Source: Geobacteraceae bacterium
GTDB lineage: Bacteria > Desulfobacterota > Desulfuromonadia > Geobacterales > Geobacteraceae
DNA: 26,649 bases
Direction: 5' to 3'
Assembly (NCBI GenBank): GCA_012797715.1
Contig: JAAZOO010000301.1
Coordinates: forward strand, 1 to 26,649
Part shown: one piece after another, positions 7,118 through 13,784 of the stretch
How the letters are laid out: every line of letters begins with the position of its first letter
Numbering within the stretch: the stretch's first letter is position 1
The notes under the pieces: generated by a model
What the model was told of the DNA's origin: nothing
The model's input: only the letters and a program-made list of their open reading frames with translations
The model's database searches: none
Translations under genes and position numbers: made by a program

Positions 7118-8442
7118 GACGGGAGCGTGTACTGATCATGGGGGCGGCGGGGCGGGATTTTCACAACTTCAATGTCTGCTTCCGCGATGTTCCCACTGTT
7201 CGCGTTGTCGCCTTTACCGCTACGCAGATACCCTTTATCACGGAGCGGAGGTATCCTCCATCGCTCGCGGGAAAGCTCTACCCACGGGGTATACCCATCC
7301 ACGACGAATCACGTCTGAGGGAGCTGATTGCGCGGCTGCGCGTGGATCGTGTAATCTTTTCTTACAGCGATATCTCCCACGGGGAAATCATGCACCGAGC
7401 CTCCCTCGTTCTTGCTTGCGGGGCAGATTTTTCGCTTCTCGGCCCCGCCTCAACCATGCTGAAAAGCAGAAAACCGGTGATCTCTGTCTGCGCGGTCCGC
7501 ACCGGGTGCGGCAAAAGCCAGGTATCACGCTACCTGTGCGGCATAGTGCGGAGCGAGGGGCTGACGCCGGTCGTGGTGCGTCATCCCATGCCGTACGGAA
7601 ATCTGTCGAGGAAGGGAGTTGAACGCTTTGGCCGCTTCGAGGATCTATCCCTTCACCACTGCACCATCGAGGAAAGGGAAGAATATGAGCCGCTGCTCCA
7701 GTACGGGGCCGTCGTGTATGGAGGGGTGGATTACGGAAAGATCCTGCAACAGGCGGAAAAGGAGGGGGACGTCCTGATCTGGGACGGCGGGAACAATGAT
7801 TTTCCATTCTTTGCCCCCGACCTGGAAATCGTCCTCGTGGACCCTCTCCGTGCCGGTCATGAAACGGAATTCTTCCCGGGAGAGGTCAATTTGCGGCGTG
7901 CCTCCATCGTTGTCATCAACAAAATCAATGCCGTGCCTCGTATCGTCTGCGATCGCATGGAAGAATCGGTCCGTACAGTAAACCCGGCGGCAACCATCGT
8001 CAGGACCGAATCCCTGGTCCGGCTCTCAGAGCAGGACGCGGTAACGGGGCGGCGTGTGCTGGTCATTGAGGACGGCCCTTCCATTACCCACGGCGGACTC
8101 GCGTCGGGTGCCGGCTATGCGGCCGCCGTCCGGTTCGGCGCCGGGGATATCGTCGATCCGCGGCCGTACGCTGTCGGCACCCTAGAGGAAACCTACCGGG
8201 CCTACCCCCATATCAGGCGGGTGCTTCCCGCCATGGGATACAGCGAGACGCAGATGGAGGACCTGCGGCGTACCATCGATGAGACCCCGTGCGACATCAT
8301 CATCTCCGCGACCCCCTTCGACCTCCGCCGGCTGTTTACCCCGTCGAAGCCCGTTGTCCGTGCCTATTACGATATTAACGAAGAGCACGGGGAGCCCCTG
8401 AAAAAAATTGTATTGCAATTTCTTTCCGGAATAAGCCATTAA
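7114..8442 (+). CDS. predicted GTPase of the COG2403 / cyclic-2,3-diphosphoglycerate-synthetase-like family
   Basis: A 442-residue protein. It starts with a Rossmann-like strand and glycine turn (VLIMGAAGRDFHNFN, 7-21), with a second alpha/beta segment to about residue 110. A P-loop-like motif AVRTGCGKSQ (127-136, Lys134) follows, then LVDPLRAGHE and the strand VVINKIN, which resembles a guanine-specificity NKxD-type position. These features match proteins annotated as predicted GTPase or cyclic 2,3-diphosphoglycerate synthetase-related; I know of no proven function for the bacterial members. No signal peptide or membrane segment is visible, so it is cytoplasmic. It starts inside the aminotransferase stop codon (ATGA), implying translational coupling. 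The family call is from memory of motifs. Confidence 0.75.
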   Translation: MRRERVLIMGAAGRDFHNFNVCFRDVPTVRVVAFTATQIPFITERRYPPSLAGKLYPRGIPIHDESRLRELIARLRVDRVIFSYSDISHGEIMHRASLVLACGADFSLLGPASTMLKSRKPVISVCAVRTGCGKSQVSRYLCGIVRSEGLTPVVVRHPMPYGNLSRKGVERFGRFEDLSLHHCTIEEREEYEPLLQYGAVVYGGVDYGKILQQAEKEGDVLIWDGGNNDFPFFAPDLEIVLVDPLRAGHETEFFPGEVNLRRASIVVINKINAVPRIVCDRMEESVRTVNPAATIVRTESLVRLSEQDAVTGRRVLVIEDGPSITHGGLASGAGYAAAVRFGAGDIVDPRPYAVGTLEETYRAYPHIRRVLPAMGYSETQMEDLRRTIDETPCDIIISATPFDLRRLFTPSKPVVRAYYDINEEHGEPLKKIVLQFLSGISH

Positions 8443-8482
8443 TCATACCTTTCATCATCCCGAGGAAGGACTACCCATAGGT

Positions 8483-8881
8483 ATGAAAACGTGTATCAAA
8501 CGCATGGAACTGCCGAACGGACTGCGGGTTTCCGTGTACGATTCCACCCGCCGCTATTACGAAGATTACCATCTGATCAGACTCGAGTTTGTCTGCAGGG
8601 TGACGCTTAGCAGAGAATTTTTTGATGACCGGGAATCCTTTGAAGATGCGAACCGTCTCCTGGGCGACACCGCGGTCTATCGTCGAATCTGTGAAAAAAT
8701 GGGCGTTCCCTATGCCGGTATCGAGGCGGCCCGGGAAAGCATCATTACCGATTTCGTGAAAAATGCTCTTCCCTATTTCACTGTTGAAAGTTTTCCCCGC
8801 AAACTTGTCCTTTCGGAATATGCAAAGGCAAAGGAAAAGGCAGGACGGTTCGGGACGGAAAGAGGGGCGTTTCGTGAATGA
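8483..8881 (+). CDS. conserved-looking small protein of unknown function
   Basis: A 132-residue protein that I cannot assign. The N-terminal part LPNGLRVSVYDSTRRYYEDY followed by HLIRLEFVCRVTL looks like a small beta-rich domain. The rest is predicted mainly helical, with a charged, Lys/Glu-rich tail. There is no signal peptide, membrane helix or cysteine motif. It starts 40 bp after the GTPase gene, with GAGGAAGGA somewhat far upstream and AGG close to the ATG. Its last eight bases overlap the start of the rRNA methyltransferase gene, so it is probably co-translated with that gene. I recall similar small proteins from Deltaproteobacteria but cannot confirm this. Confidence 0.7.
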   Translation: MKTCIKRMELPNGLRVSVYDSTRRYYEDYHLIRLEFVCRVTLSREFFDDRESFEDANRLLGDTAVYRRICEKMGVPYAGIEAARESIITDFVKNALPYFTVESFPRKLVLSEYAKAKEKAGRFGTERGAFRE

Positions 8882-10193
8882 GGTCACGGTACCCATTGAA
8901 AGACTGGCATTCGGCGGCGCCGGGCTGGGGCATGTGGGCGGAAAAGTCTGTTTTGTTCCTTTCACCGCTGTCGGGGATACGGCACGGGTTCGAATCACGA
9001 AGGAAAAGAGGTCGTACCTGGAGGGGGAACTTCTGGGGTGCGCTCCCCCCTCTGCAGAAAGGACTGAGCCACCGTGTCCCGTCTTCGGGCAGTGCGGAGG
9101 ATGCTGCTGGCAGCATCTCCCCTATGAAACTCAAGTCACGGCAAAACAGGAAATCTTCTGCGAGGTGCTCGGTCGTATCGCACGGGTAGATCCGGTCCTT
9201 GTTCAGCCCCTTATACCGGCTCCCTCGCCCTATGGCTACCGAACCCGGGTACAGTTCAAGGTTCGCTGCATCAACGGCATGCTCCACCTCGGGTTTTATC
9301 GGCAGGGTTCCCACTTTGTCGTGGACGTTCCCGGCCGGTGCCTCATAGCCAATGAACAGGTGAATCACATCCGAGAGACACTTTTGCCCCTGCTTACGGG
9401 ATTTCCCGAACCGCACCTGCTTCCCCAGATTGATGTCGCAACCGGTGATCACGGCGACGCCCTGCTCCTATTCCACTATATCGGTGAACGGGTCCCTGCG
9501 ATTATGGACTGGATGAAAGAATCGCTCCCGGGCCCGGTGCCGGTAACCGGCATCTTCCTCCAGACGGGACGCAAGGGAACGATACGAAAGGTGTGGGGAG
9601 ACGAGCGAGTATCGTACACTGTATCTTCGAGGCTTTTTCCGAAACTCTCCGAGGTAGAACTTTCCTTCCGCTGTGGGGGGTTTTCCCAGGTACATTATCG
9701 GCAGAACCTTGCGTTGATTGAAACAGTTCTTACATGGGCCGATCTTCGGGGTACGGAACGGGTTCTTGATCTTTTCTGCGGAAACGGTAATTTCTCACTC
9801 CCCGTCGCACGGTTGTGCAAAGAAGTGGTCGGCATCGAGGAGTTTGAACAATCCATTCAAGACGCTGTCACCAATGCCAAAGAGAACGGCATCTCAAATG
9901 CCCGTTTTCACTGCATGTCCGCTGAAGGAGGACTGCGGCGCCTGACGGAATCCGGTGAAATCTTCCAGGTGGTTTTGCTGGATCCCCCACGGACGGGAGC
10001 CCGGGAGGCGGTACGCCTCATTGCCGGCACAGCTCCGGAGAAAATCCTGTACGTATCCTGTGACCCGCCAACTCTTGCGAGGGATGTCGCCGAACTCGGA
10101 AAGCAAGGATACCGTGTTGCAGCGACTCGGGCGGTCGACATGTTCCCGCAGACATATCATATCGAAAGCGTTACCCTCCTTGTAAGATCCTGA
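8874..10193 (+). CDS. rlmD: RlmD/RumA-like 23S rRNA (uracil-5-)-methyltransferase
   Basis: A 439-residue RNA m5U methyltransferase. The N terminus is a TRAM-like barrel (about 1-55). An iron-sulfur ligand set follows: Cys68, Cys74 and Cys77 in CPVFGQCGGCCWQH, plus Cys156 in VPGRC. The SAM-binding motif is VLDLFCGNGNFS (297-308). FSQVHYRQ (270-277) and catalytic Cys396 in SCDPPTLARD complete the active site. RlmD methylates U1939 of 23S rRNA; RlmCD or TrmA-like specificity cannot be excluded from sequence alone. The GTG at 8874 is preferred: AGAGGGG precedes it and the TRAM domain begins immediately. The frame is open back to 8763 through the upstream gene, but that stretch is not family-like. 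Confidence 0.88.
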   Translation: MNEVTVPIERLAFGGAGLGHVGGKVCFVPFTAVGDTARVRITKEKRSYLEGELLGCAPPSAERTEPPCPVFGQCGGCCWQHLPYETQVTAKQEIFCEVLGRIARVDPVLVQPLIPAPSPYGYRTRVQFKVRCINGMLHLGFYRQGSHFVVDVPGRCLIANEQVNHIRETLLPLLTGFPEPHLLPQIDVATGDHGDALLLFHYIGERVPAIMDWMKESLPGPVPVTGIFLQTGRKGTIRKVWGDERVSYTVSSRLFPKLSEVELSFRCGGFSQVHYRQNLALIETVLTWADLRGTERVLDLFCGNGNFSLPVARLCKEVVGIEEFEQSIQDAVTNAKENGISNARFHCMSAEGGLRRLTESGEIFQVVLLDPPRTGAREAVRLIAGTAPEKILYVSCDPPTLARDVAELGKQGYRVAATRAVDMFPQTYHIESVTLLVRS

Positions 10194-10527
10194 ACTGTTT
10201 TTGGGAAAGATATTTGCAAGCCGAAATCCGATGGTGCGATCCGCCGGTGGAGGGTGAAGAAAAACGGTCCCGCAAACCGGTATCCAATAAAACCCTGTTT
10301 GCACATAGAAGCGGAATTCGGACGGCCAAACCGGTTCACGGCTGTAAAACGGTTTGGCGCTCAAGTGTATCAATTTATCAGGAGCATGATCAATTTTGAT
10401 GACAGTCGGAAAAACCGGACCGGCATATGCCCGTCATTCTCCTGAACCCTTTTATGAAGGAAATCCGATGCCTGGTTTTTTGCAATGTCAGAACATGTGG
10501 TGACCCAAGAAAGTTGGAGGAGACAAG
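10194..10527. other. intergenic region upstream of the IHF/HU-like gene
   Basis: A 334 bp gap with no supportable gene. It is rich in AAACCGG-type words (10274-10280, 10328-10334, 10412-10418, and inverted at 10350-10355). It holds a 9-bp stem-loop at 10325-10358, a palindrome GGCATATGCC at 10422-10431, and the word AAACCCTGTTTG at 10290-10301, which recurs in the iorA promoter. No confident promoter pair and no T-tract terminator are visible. Confidence 0.5.
10325..10358. repeat. 9-bp inverted repeat (stem-loop or operator)
   Basis: GCCAAACCG (10325-10333) is followed after 16 bases by its exact reverse complement CGGTTTGGC (10350-10358). No T-run follows on either strand, so an operator or an mRNA structure is more likely than a terminator. 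Confidence 0.55.
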
Positions 10528-10803
10528 ATGAACAAATCAGAGCTTATTGAAGCCCTTGCACAAAAGAAGGACCTTTCTTTCAAGAAATCCGAAGAAATAA
10601 TACATACCATCTTCGAATCCATGTCCAATGCCCTTCATGCAGGTGAAAGAATCGAGATACGCGGTTTCGGCAGTTTCGTCATAAAGCACTACAAACCCTA
10701 CGTCGGCCGTAATCCCAAGACAGGTGAAGCCATCACTGTAAAGCCGAAAAGGCTCCCCTTTTTCAAAGTTGGAAAAGAACTCAAGGAAAAAGTCGACACG
10801 TAA
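10528..10803 (+). CDS. IHF-beta/HU-family DNA-binding protein
   Basis: A 91-residue member of the bacterial histone-like family, full length. The opening MNKSELIEALA, the beta-arm base IEIRGFGSF and the tip GRNPKTGE are all present. The shape is closer to IHF-beta (HimD) than to HU: GERIEIRGFGSF is nearly identical to the E. coli IHF-beta segment. Such dimers bend DNA in the nucleoid and assist recombination and promoter looping. An excellent ribosome site, GGAGGAG, precedes the ATG. The gene stands alone, with 334 bp upstream and 169 bp downstream. HU cannot be fully excluded. Confidence 0.92.
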   Translation: MNKSELIEALAQKKDLSFKKSEEIIHTIFESMSNALHAGERIEIRGFGSFVIKHYKPYVGRNPKTGEAITVKPKRLPFFKVGKELKEKVDT

Positions 10804-10972
10804 TTCTCTTTCCTTGCGCTATCCCTGCTGTTTCCTTTTGTTACTCTCTCCTTTCGAGCCATGCGTCGCTTCCGTCCCATGACGGACTGCGATTGTGAGG
10901 GAAATCAGCGACTATTCTCTCCTTTCTCGAAAGTCATACTCCTTTGATTCGGGCGCTCCGGGGTCTGACAGA

Positions 10973-12679
10973 ATGCGTTTTTTCCAGCTGATCGAGGCAC
11001 TGGGCGGGCTCGGCATTTTCGTCCTCGGCATGAAAACCATGGCGGACGGTCTCCAGAGGCTGGCCGGCGGGGGTATTCGTCGGGTACTGGAAAAAGTTAC
11101 GGGAAACCGCCTGTCCGCCGCACTTACCGGGGGGTGTCTGTCGACCCTTCTCCAATCCAGCGGTGCAGCCTCAATTCTCATTATCGGTTTTGTCAACGCG
11201 GGTCTTCTCTCCCTCTACCAGGCGCTGGGCATGCTTATCGGAACGGGGCTCGGAACCACTGTCGCGGTCCAGTTCCTGGCATTCAAAATCTCCTTCCTCG
11301 CGCTGCCCTCCATTTTTCTCGGTGTTTTCCTTCGTTTCTTCACCAGAAGGCGCAAATGGACCTTTTGCGGCGAGGTACTGTTGGGATTCGGTCTCCTCTT
11401 TTTCGGTCTCGATACCATGGAGTCCCGATTCGTCGCCTTGGGAGAAAGTGTCTATTTTCAGAAATATTGCTCACTGGTGATGGACCTTCGTCTTGCAAGC
11501 GTTCTTTCCGGCGCACTTTTGACCTTTCTGGTCCAGTCGGGAGGCACTGCAGTGGGAATCATCATCGCGCTGGCGGCAAGCGGAACAATCGGTTTCGAAC
11601 AGTCAGCCGCCATGGTGCTGGGAGAAGTTCTGGGAACGGCGGGACTGGCAGGTATCGGCGCAATCGGCGGGACGGTGACGGCGAGACGAACCGTCTTGTT
11701 TTTCGCCGGTAGCACGCTGGTTTCCATCGGCATTGCCCTTGTATTTTTTCCTTTGTTTCTGAAGCTTGTTTTCCTCGTTACTCCCGGTGACACCTCGCTG
11801 CTCCAGAAACAGGGGGCGCCGTTAACCCCCGGAAATACCGTATCAGCCTCCCGGGCGGGGATCGCTCGGGCAATCGCCAACAGCCACACGGTATTCAGCA
11901 TGCTGAGCGCATTGCTCCTGCTCCCGACAATCGGGATATACGCCCGCCTGGCGGCCGGAATGCCGCCTTCGGTAAACGGTGACATCGATACGGAACCCCA
12001 TTCCCGCTACCTGGATTTCCGAGTCATTAACACCCCTTCACTGGCATTTGTTCAGGCCGGCAGCGAGCTGAGACGCATGGCAAAAGTGGCCCATTCCATG
12101 GTAGCCGATTCGATACGACAGTTTTCCGGATTCGACACTAAGACCGAAGCATACATCAGGCAGAGGGAAACTCTCCTGGATGTTCTCCAGAAGGACCTTT
12201 CCACCTTCCTGGTTGCCCTGGCCCGCAGGTCGCTTTCACCCGAGGCGGCGCACGAGGTCCCGGTCATGTTGAACACCGTGAACGACCTGGAAGATATCGG
12301 CGATAACTGTGAAGTCATACTTGAATGCCTGCGTCGTAAAAAAGAGGAAAACATATACTTCTCACCTGCGGCCATGGAGGAGATCGTATCGCTCGCGAGA
12401 AAGTCTGAACGCCTCATGTCAACCGCCGTGAAATGCCTCGAAAACTCCCACTGTCCCGACATGGTCGGGAATCTCGCACTGAAGAACGATATCCTCCGCT
12501 CTGCCGTCGTTCTCAAGGGAAACCATCTGGAAAGGCTCAGTACCGGCGCCTGCACGGTAGTCGCCGGGCTGCTCTTCATGGACATAATTTCCGCTTTCGC
12601 CCGTATTGGAGAAACAGCATTCGCGATTATAAAAAACCGGAGCAGCTTTGAAGATGAAACATCCTGCAGCATCGATTGA
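10973..12679 (+). CDS. Na/Pi-cotransporter family protein (NptA/YjbB-like) with C-terminal PhoU-like domain
   Basis: A 568-residue inner-membrane protein. The first 340 or so residues hold two Na/Pi-cotransporter repeats: GGLGIFVLGMKTMADGLQ opens the first, LLQSSGAAS is its QSS motif, and LVQSGGTAVGIIIALA is the second, where QSG replaces the usual QSS. From about residue 370 the protein is soluble and helical (LRRMAKVAHSMV, VNDLEDIGDNCE), like PhoU. The family exports or imports phosphate with sodium. The ATG at 10973 places the first helix at the usual distance; an in-frame GTG at 10895 would add 26 unremarkable residues. The 3' end overlaps ppx by 26 bp, coupling phosphate transport with polyphosphate or (p)ppGpp metabolism. 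Confidence 0.9.
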   Translation: MRFFQLIEALGGLGIFVLGMKTMADGLQRLAGGGIRRVLEKVTGNRLSAALTGGCLSTLLQSSGAASILIIGFVNAGLLSLYQALGMLIGTGLGTTVAVQFLAFKISFLALPSIFLGVFLRFFTRRRKWTFCGEVLLGFGLLFFGLDTMESRFVALGESVYFQKYCSLVMDLRLASVLSGALLTFLVQSGGTAVGIIIALAASGTIGFEQSAAMVLGEVLGTAGLAGIGAIGGTVTARRTVLFFAGSTLVSIGIALVFFPLFLKLVFLVTPGDTSLLQKQGAPLTPGNTVSASRAGIARAIANSHTVFSMLSALLLLPTIGIYARLAAGMPPSVNGDIDTEPHSRYLDFRVINTPSLAFVQAGSELRRMAKVAHSMVADSIRQFSGFDTKTEAYIRQRETLLDVLQKDLSTFLVALARRSLSPEAAHEVPVMLNTVNDLEDIGDNCEVILECLRRKKEENIYFSPAAMEEIVSLARKSERLMSTAVKCLENSHCPDMVGNLALKNDILRSAVVLKGNHLERLSTGACTVVAGLLFMDIISAFARIGETAFAIIKNRSSFEDETSCSID

Positions 12680-13604
12680 TCTAGGCACTAACAGCGCCCG
12701 CCTCCTGATAGGCACCCTGGATGAGGGAAGACACATTCGTCCTCTTTTCGTCAAAAAGTGTATTACCCGACTGGGAGGTGGATTTTCCCGCACAACCGGG
12801 CTCTCACCCGAGGCCCGCTCAAGGACGCTGGCAGTCTTGCGGGATTTTGCAGTGGAGATTACCCGCCATGGGGTGGCGGATATCCGGGCTGTCGCCACCA
12901 GCGCGGTGCGGGATGCCGTCAATGGCCCCGAGTTCGTGGAAGAGGTCTTTCATGAAACAGGAATCCGACTCCGGATCATTGACGGACGGGAAGAAGCGCT
13001 TCTGAATCTCCGCGGTGTCGCCGCCGGCTTGAGACTGGAAGGGAGATTTCTTCTCTTCGATATCGGAGGCGGAAGTACCGAATATACCCTGGCGCAGGGC
13101 GCTTCGATGATCTTTACCAGGAGTCTCCCCCTCGGCGTCGTCAGGCTTACGGAAGGAAAGGGCGACATCCCGTCCATGGAGGACAAAATCGACCGTGAAC
13201 TGGAAGCGTTGCGCAGGGACATGGTGGCGGCCGGTCACGAAACGTTCCTGTCGCAGGCCATTCTGGTGGGTACCGCGGGAACGCCTGCCACGCTTGCAGC
13301 CATCGACGTGAAACTGTCGGATTTCGATTACCGGAAGGTCCACGGGCATTCTCTTTCCCTTAAAGCCATCACCCGTATCCGCGACACCCTGTTTCCCCTG
13401 ACCCCGCACCAGCGTCTCCATGTTCCGGGGCTCGAAAGGGGGAGGGAGGATCTGGTGGTCGCCGGAATTCTCATCACCATGAGAACCATGGAACTGTTCG
13501 GATTCGAAAGGCTTACGGTATGCGATACCGGAATCCTGGAGGGAATCCTCTCAGAAGCGGCCTGCCAGGGGGGAGGAGATTCTGACACCTTTTCCCCCGG
13601 CTGA
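12654..13604 (+). CDS. Ppx/GppA-family phosphatase
   Basis: A 316-residue protein of the actin-like ATPase fold. Signatures are the N-terminal phosphate-binding ASIDLGTNSARLLI, the middle VATSAVRDA, and FDIGGGSTEY. Members hydrolyse polyphosphate (Ppx) or pppGpp (GppA). At about 316 residues it is a short, single-module form without the C-terminal HD-like domain of E. coli Ppx, so the substrate is open. The ATG at 12654 has GGAG eleven bases upstream; a TTG at 12648 is closer to that site and would add two residues. It overlaps the transporter gene by 26 bp and is surely translated from the same mRNA. Confidence 0.9.
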   Translation: MKHPAASIDLGTNSARLLIGTLDEGRHIRPLFVKKCITRLGGGFSRTTGLSPEARSRTLAVLRDFAVEITRHGVADIRAVATSAVRDAVNGPEFVEEVFHETGIRLRIIDGREEALLNLRGVAAGLRLEGRFLLFDIGGGSTEYTLAQGASMIFTRSLPLGVVRLTEGKGDIPSMEDKIDRELEALRRDMVAAGHETFLSQAILVGTAGTPATLAAIDVKLSDFDYRKVHGHSLSLKAITRIRDTLFPLTPHQRLHVPGLERGREDLVVAGILITMRTMELFGFERLTVCDTGILEGILSEAACQGGGDSDTFSPG

Positions 13605-13624
13605 CAGGGAAGAGGATACCGGAG

Positions 13625-13652
13625 TTCCCATTGCCGTCAGCGGCATGGGGAA
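13625..13652 (+). other. imperfect hairpin after ppx
   Basis: TGCCG (13632-13636) pairs with CGGCA (13641-13645) around a TCAG loop. The stem continues as CCCA/TGGG and TT/AA with one bulge on each side. It lies 20 bp after the ppx stop, where a transcript end is expected. It is followed by AGGAG rather than a T-tract, so it is not a standard intrinsic terminator. Confidence 0.4.
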
Positions 13653-13690
13653 GGAGAAAGACATGCCGTGCGCGTCTCTGTTGCGAGCCA

Positions 13691-13710
13691 GTTTGCTGTT
13701 GACAGCAAAC
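13691..13710. repeat. perfect 8-bp palindrome over the iorA -35 box (operator candidate)
   Basis: GTTTGCTG (13691-13698) and CAGCAAAC (13703-13710) are exact reverse complements around TTGA. The loop and the first bases of the right arm form the -35 hexamer. The right arm CAAAC also pairs with GTTTG at 13714-13718, so two inverted repeats share one arm within the promoter. The position is what a repressor operator would occupy. Confidence 0.6.
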
Positions 13711-13728
13711 CCTGTTTGTCTGTATATT
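13699..13728 (+). promoter_or_regulatory. strong sigma70-type promoter of the ior operon
   Basis: TTGACA (13699-13704, perfect consensus) and TATATT (13723-13728) are separated by 18 bp. Transcription would begin near 13735, giving a leader of about 50 bases before the iorA ATG. This is the best promoter in the window and the only clear one for the genes up to the terminator at 20467. Confidence 0.75.
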
Positions 13729-13740
13729 TCACGGCAATTT

Positions 13741-13763
13741 CGGGAAGAAATTCCCGTATTTTT
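13741..13763 (+). promoter_or_regulatory. leader hairpin with GAAA tetraloop and U-rich tail
   Basis: CGGGAA (13741-13746), loop GAAA and TTCCCG (13751-13756) form a perfect 6-bp stem closed by a GNRA tetraloop, followed by TATTTTT. It lies a few bases from the predicted 5' end of the ior mRNA and ahead of the ribosome site AGGAGG. It could be a weak attenuator or a 5' stabilising hairpin. Confidence 0.5.
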
Positions 13764-13784
13764 GTTTCAGGAGGCGCCTTCTCC

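Noticed and set aside
8763..8873. Longer start for the rRNA methyltransferase
   Set aside because: It would lie inside the preceding gene in another frame. The GTG at 8874 has a strong ribosome site and starts directly at the TRAM domain.
13668..13784. Upstream extension of iorA or a leader peptide
   Set aside because: The in-frame extension begins upstream of the predicted transcription start, and the family N terminus matches the ATG at 13785.
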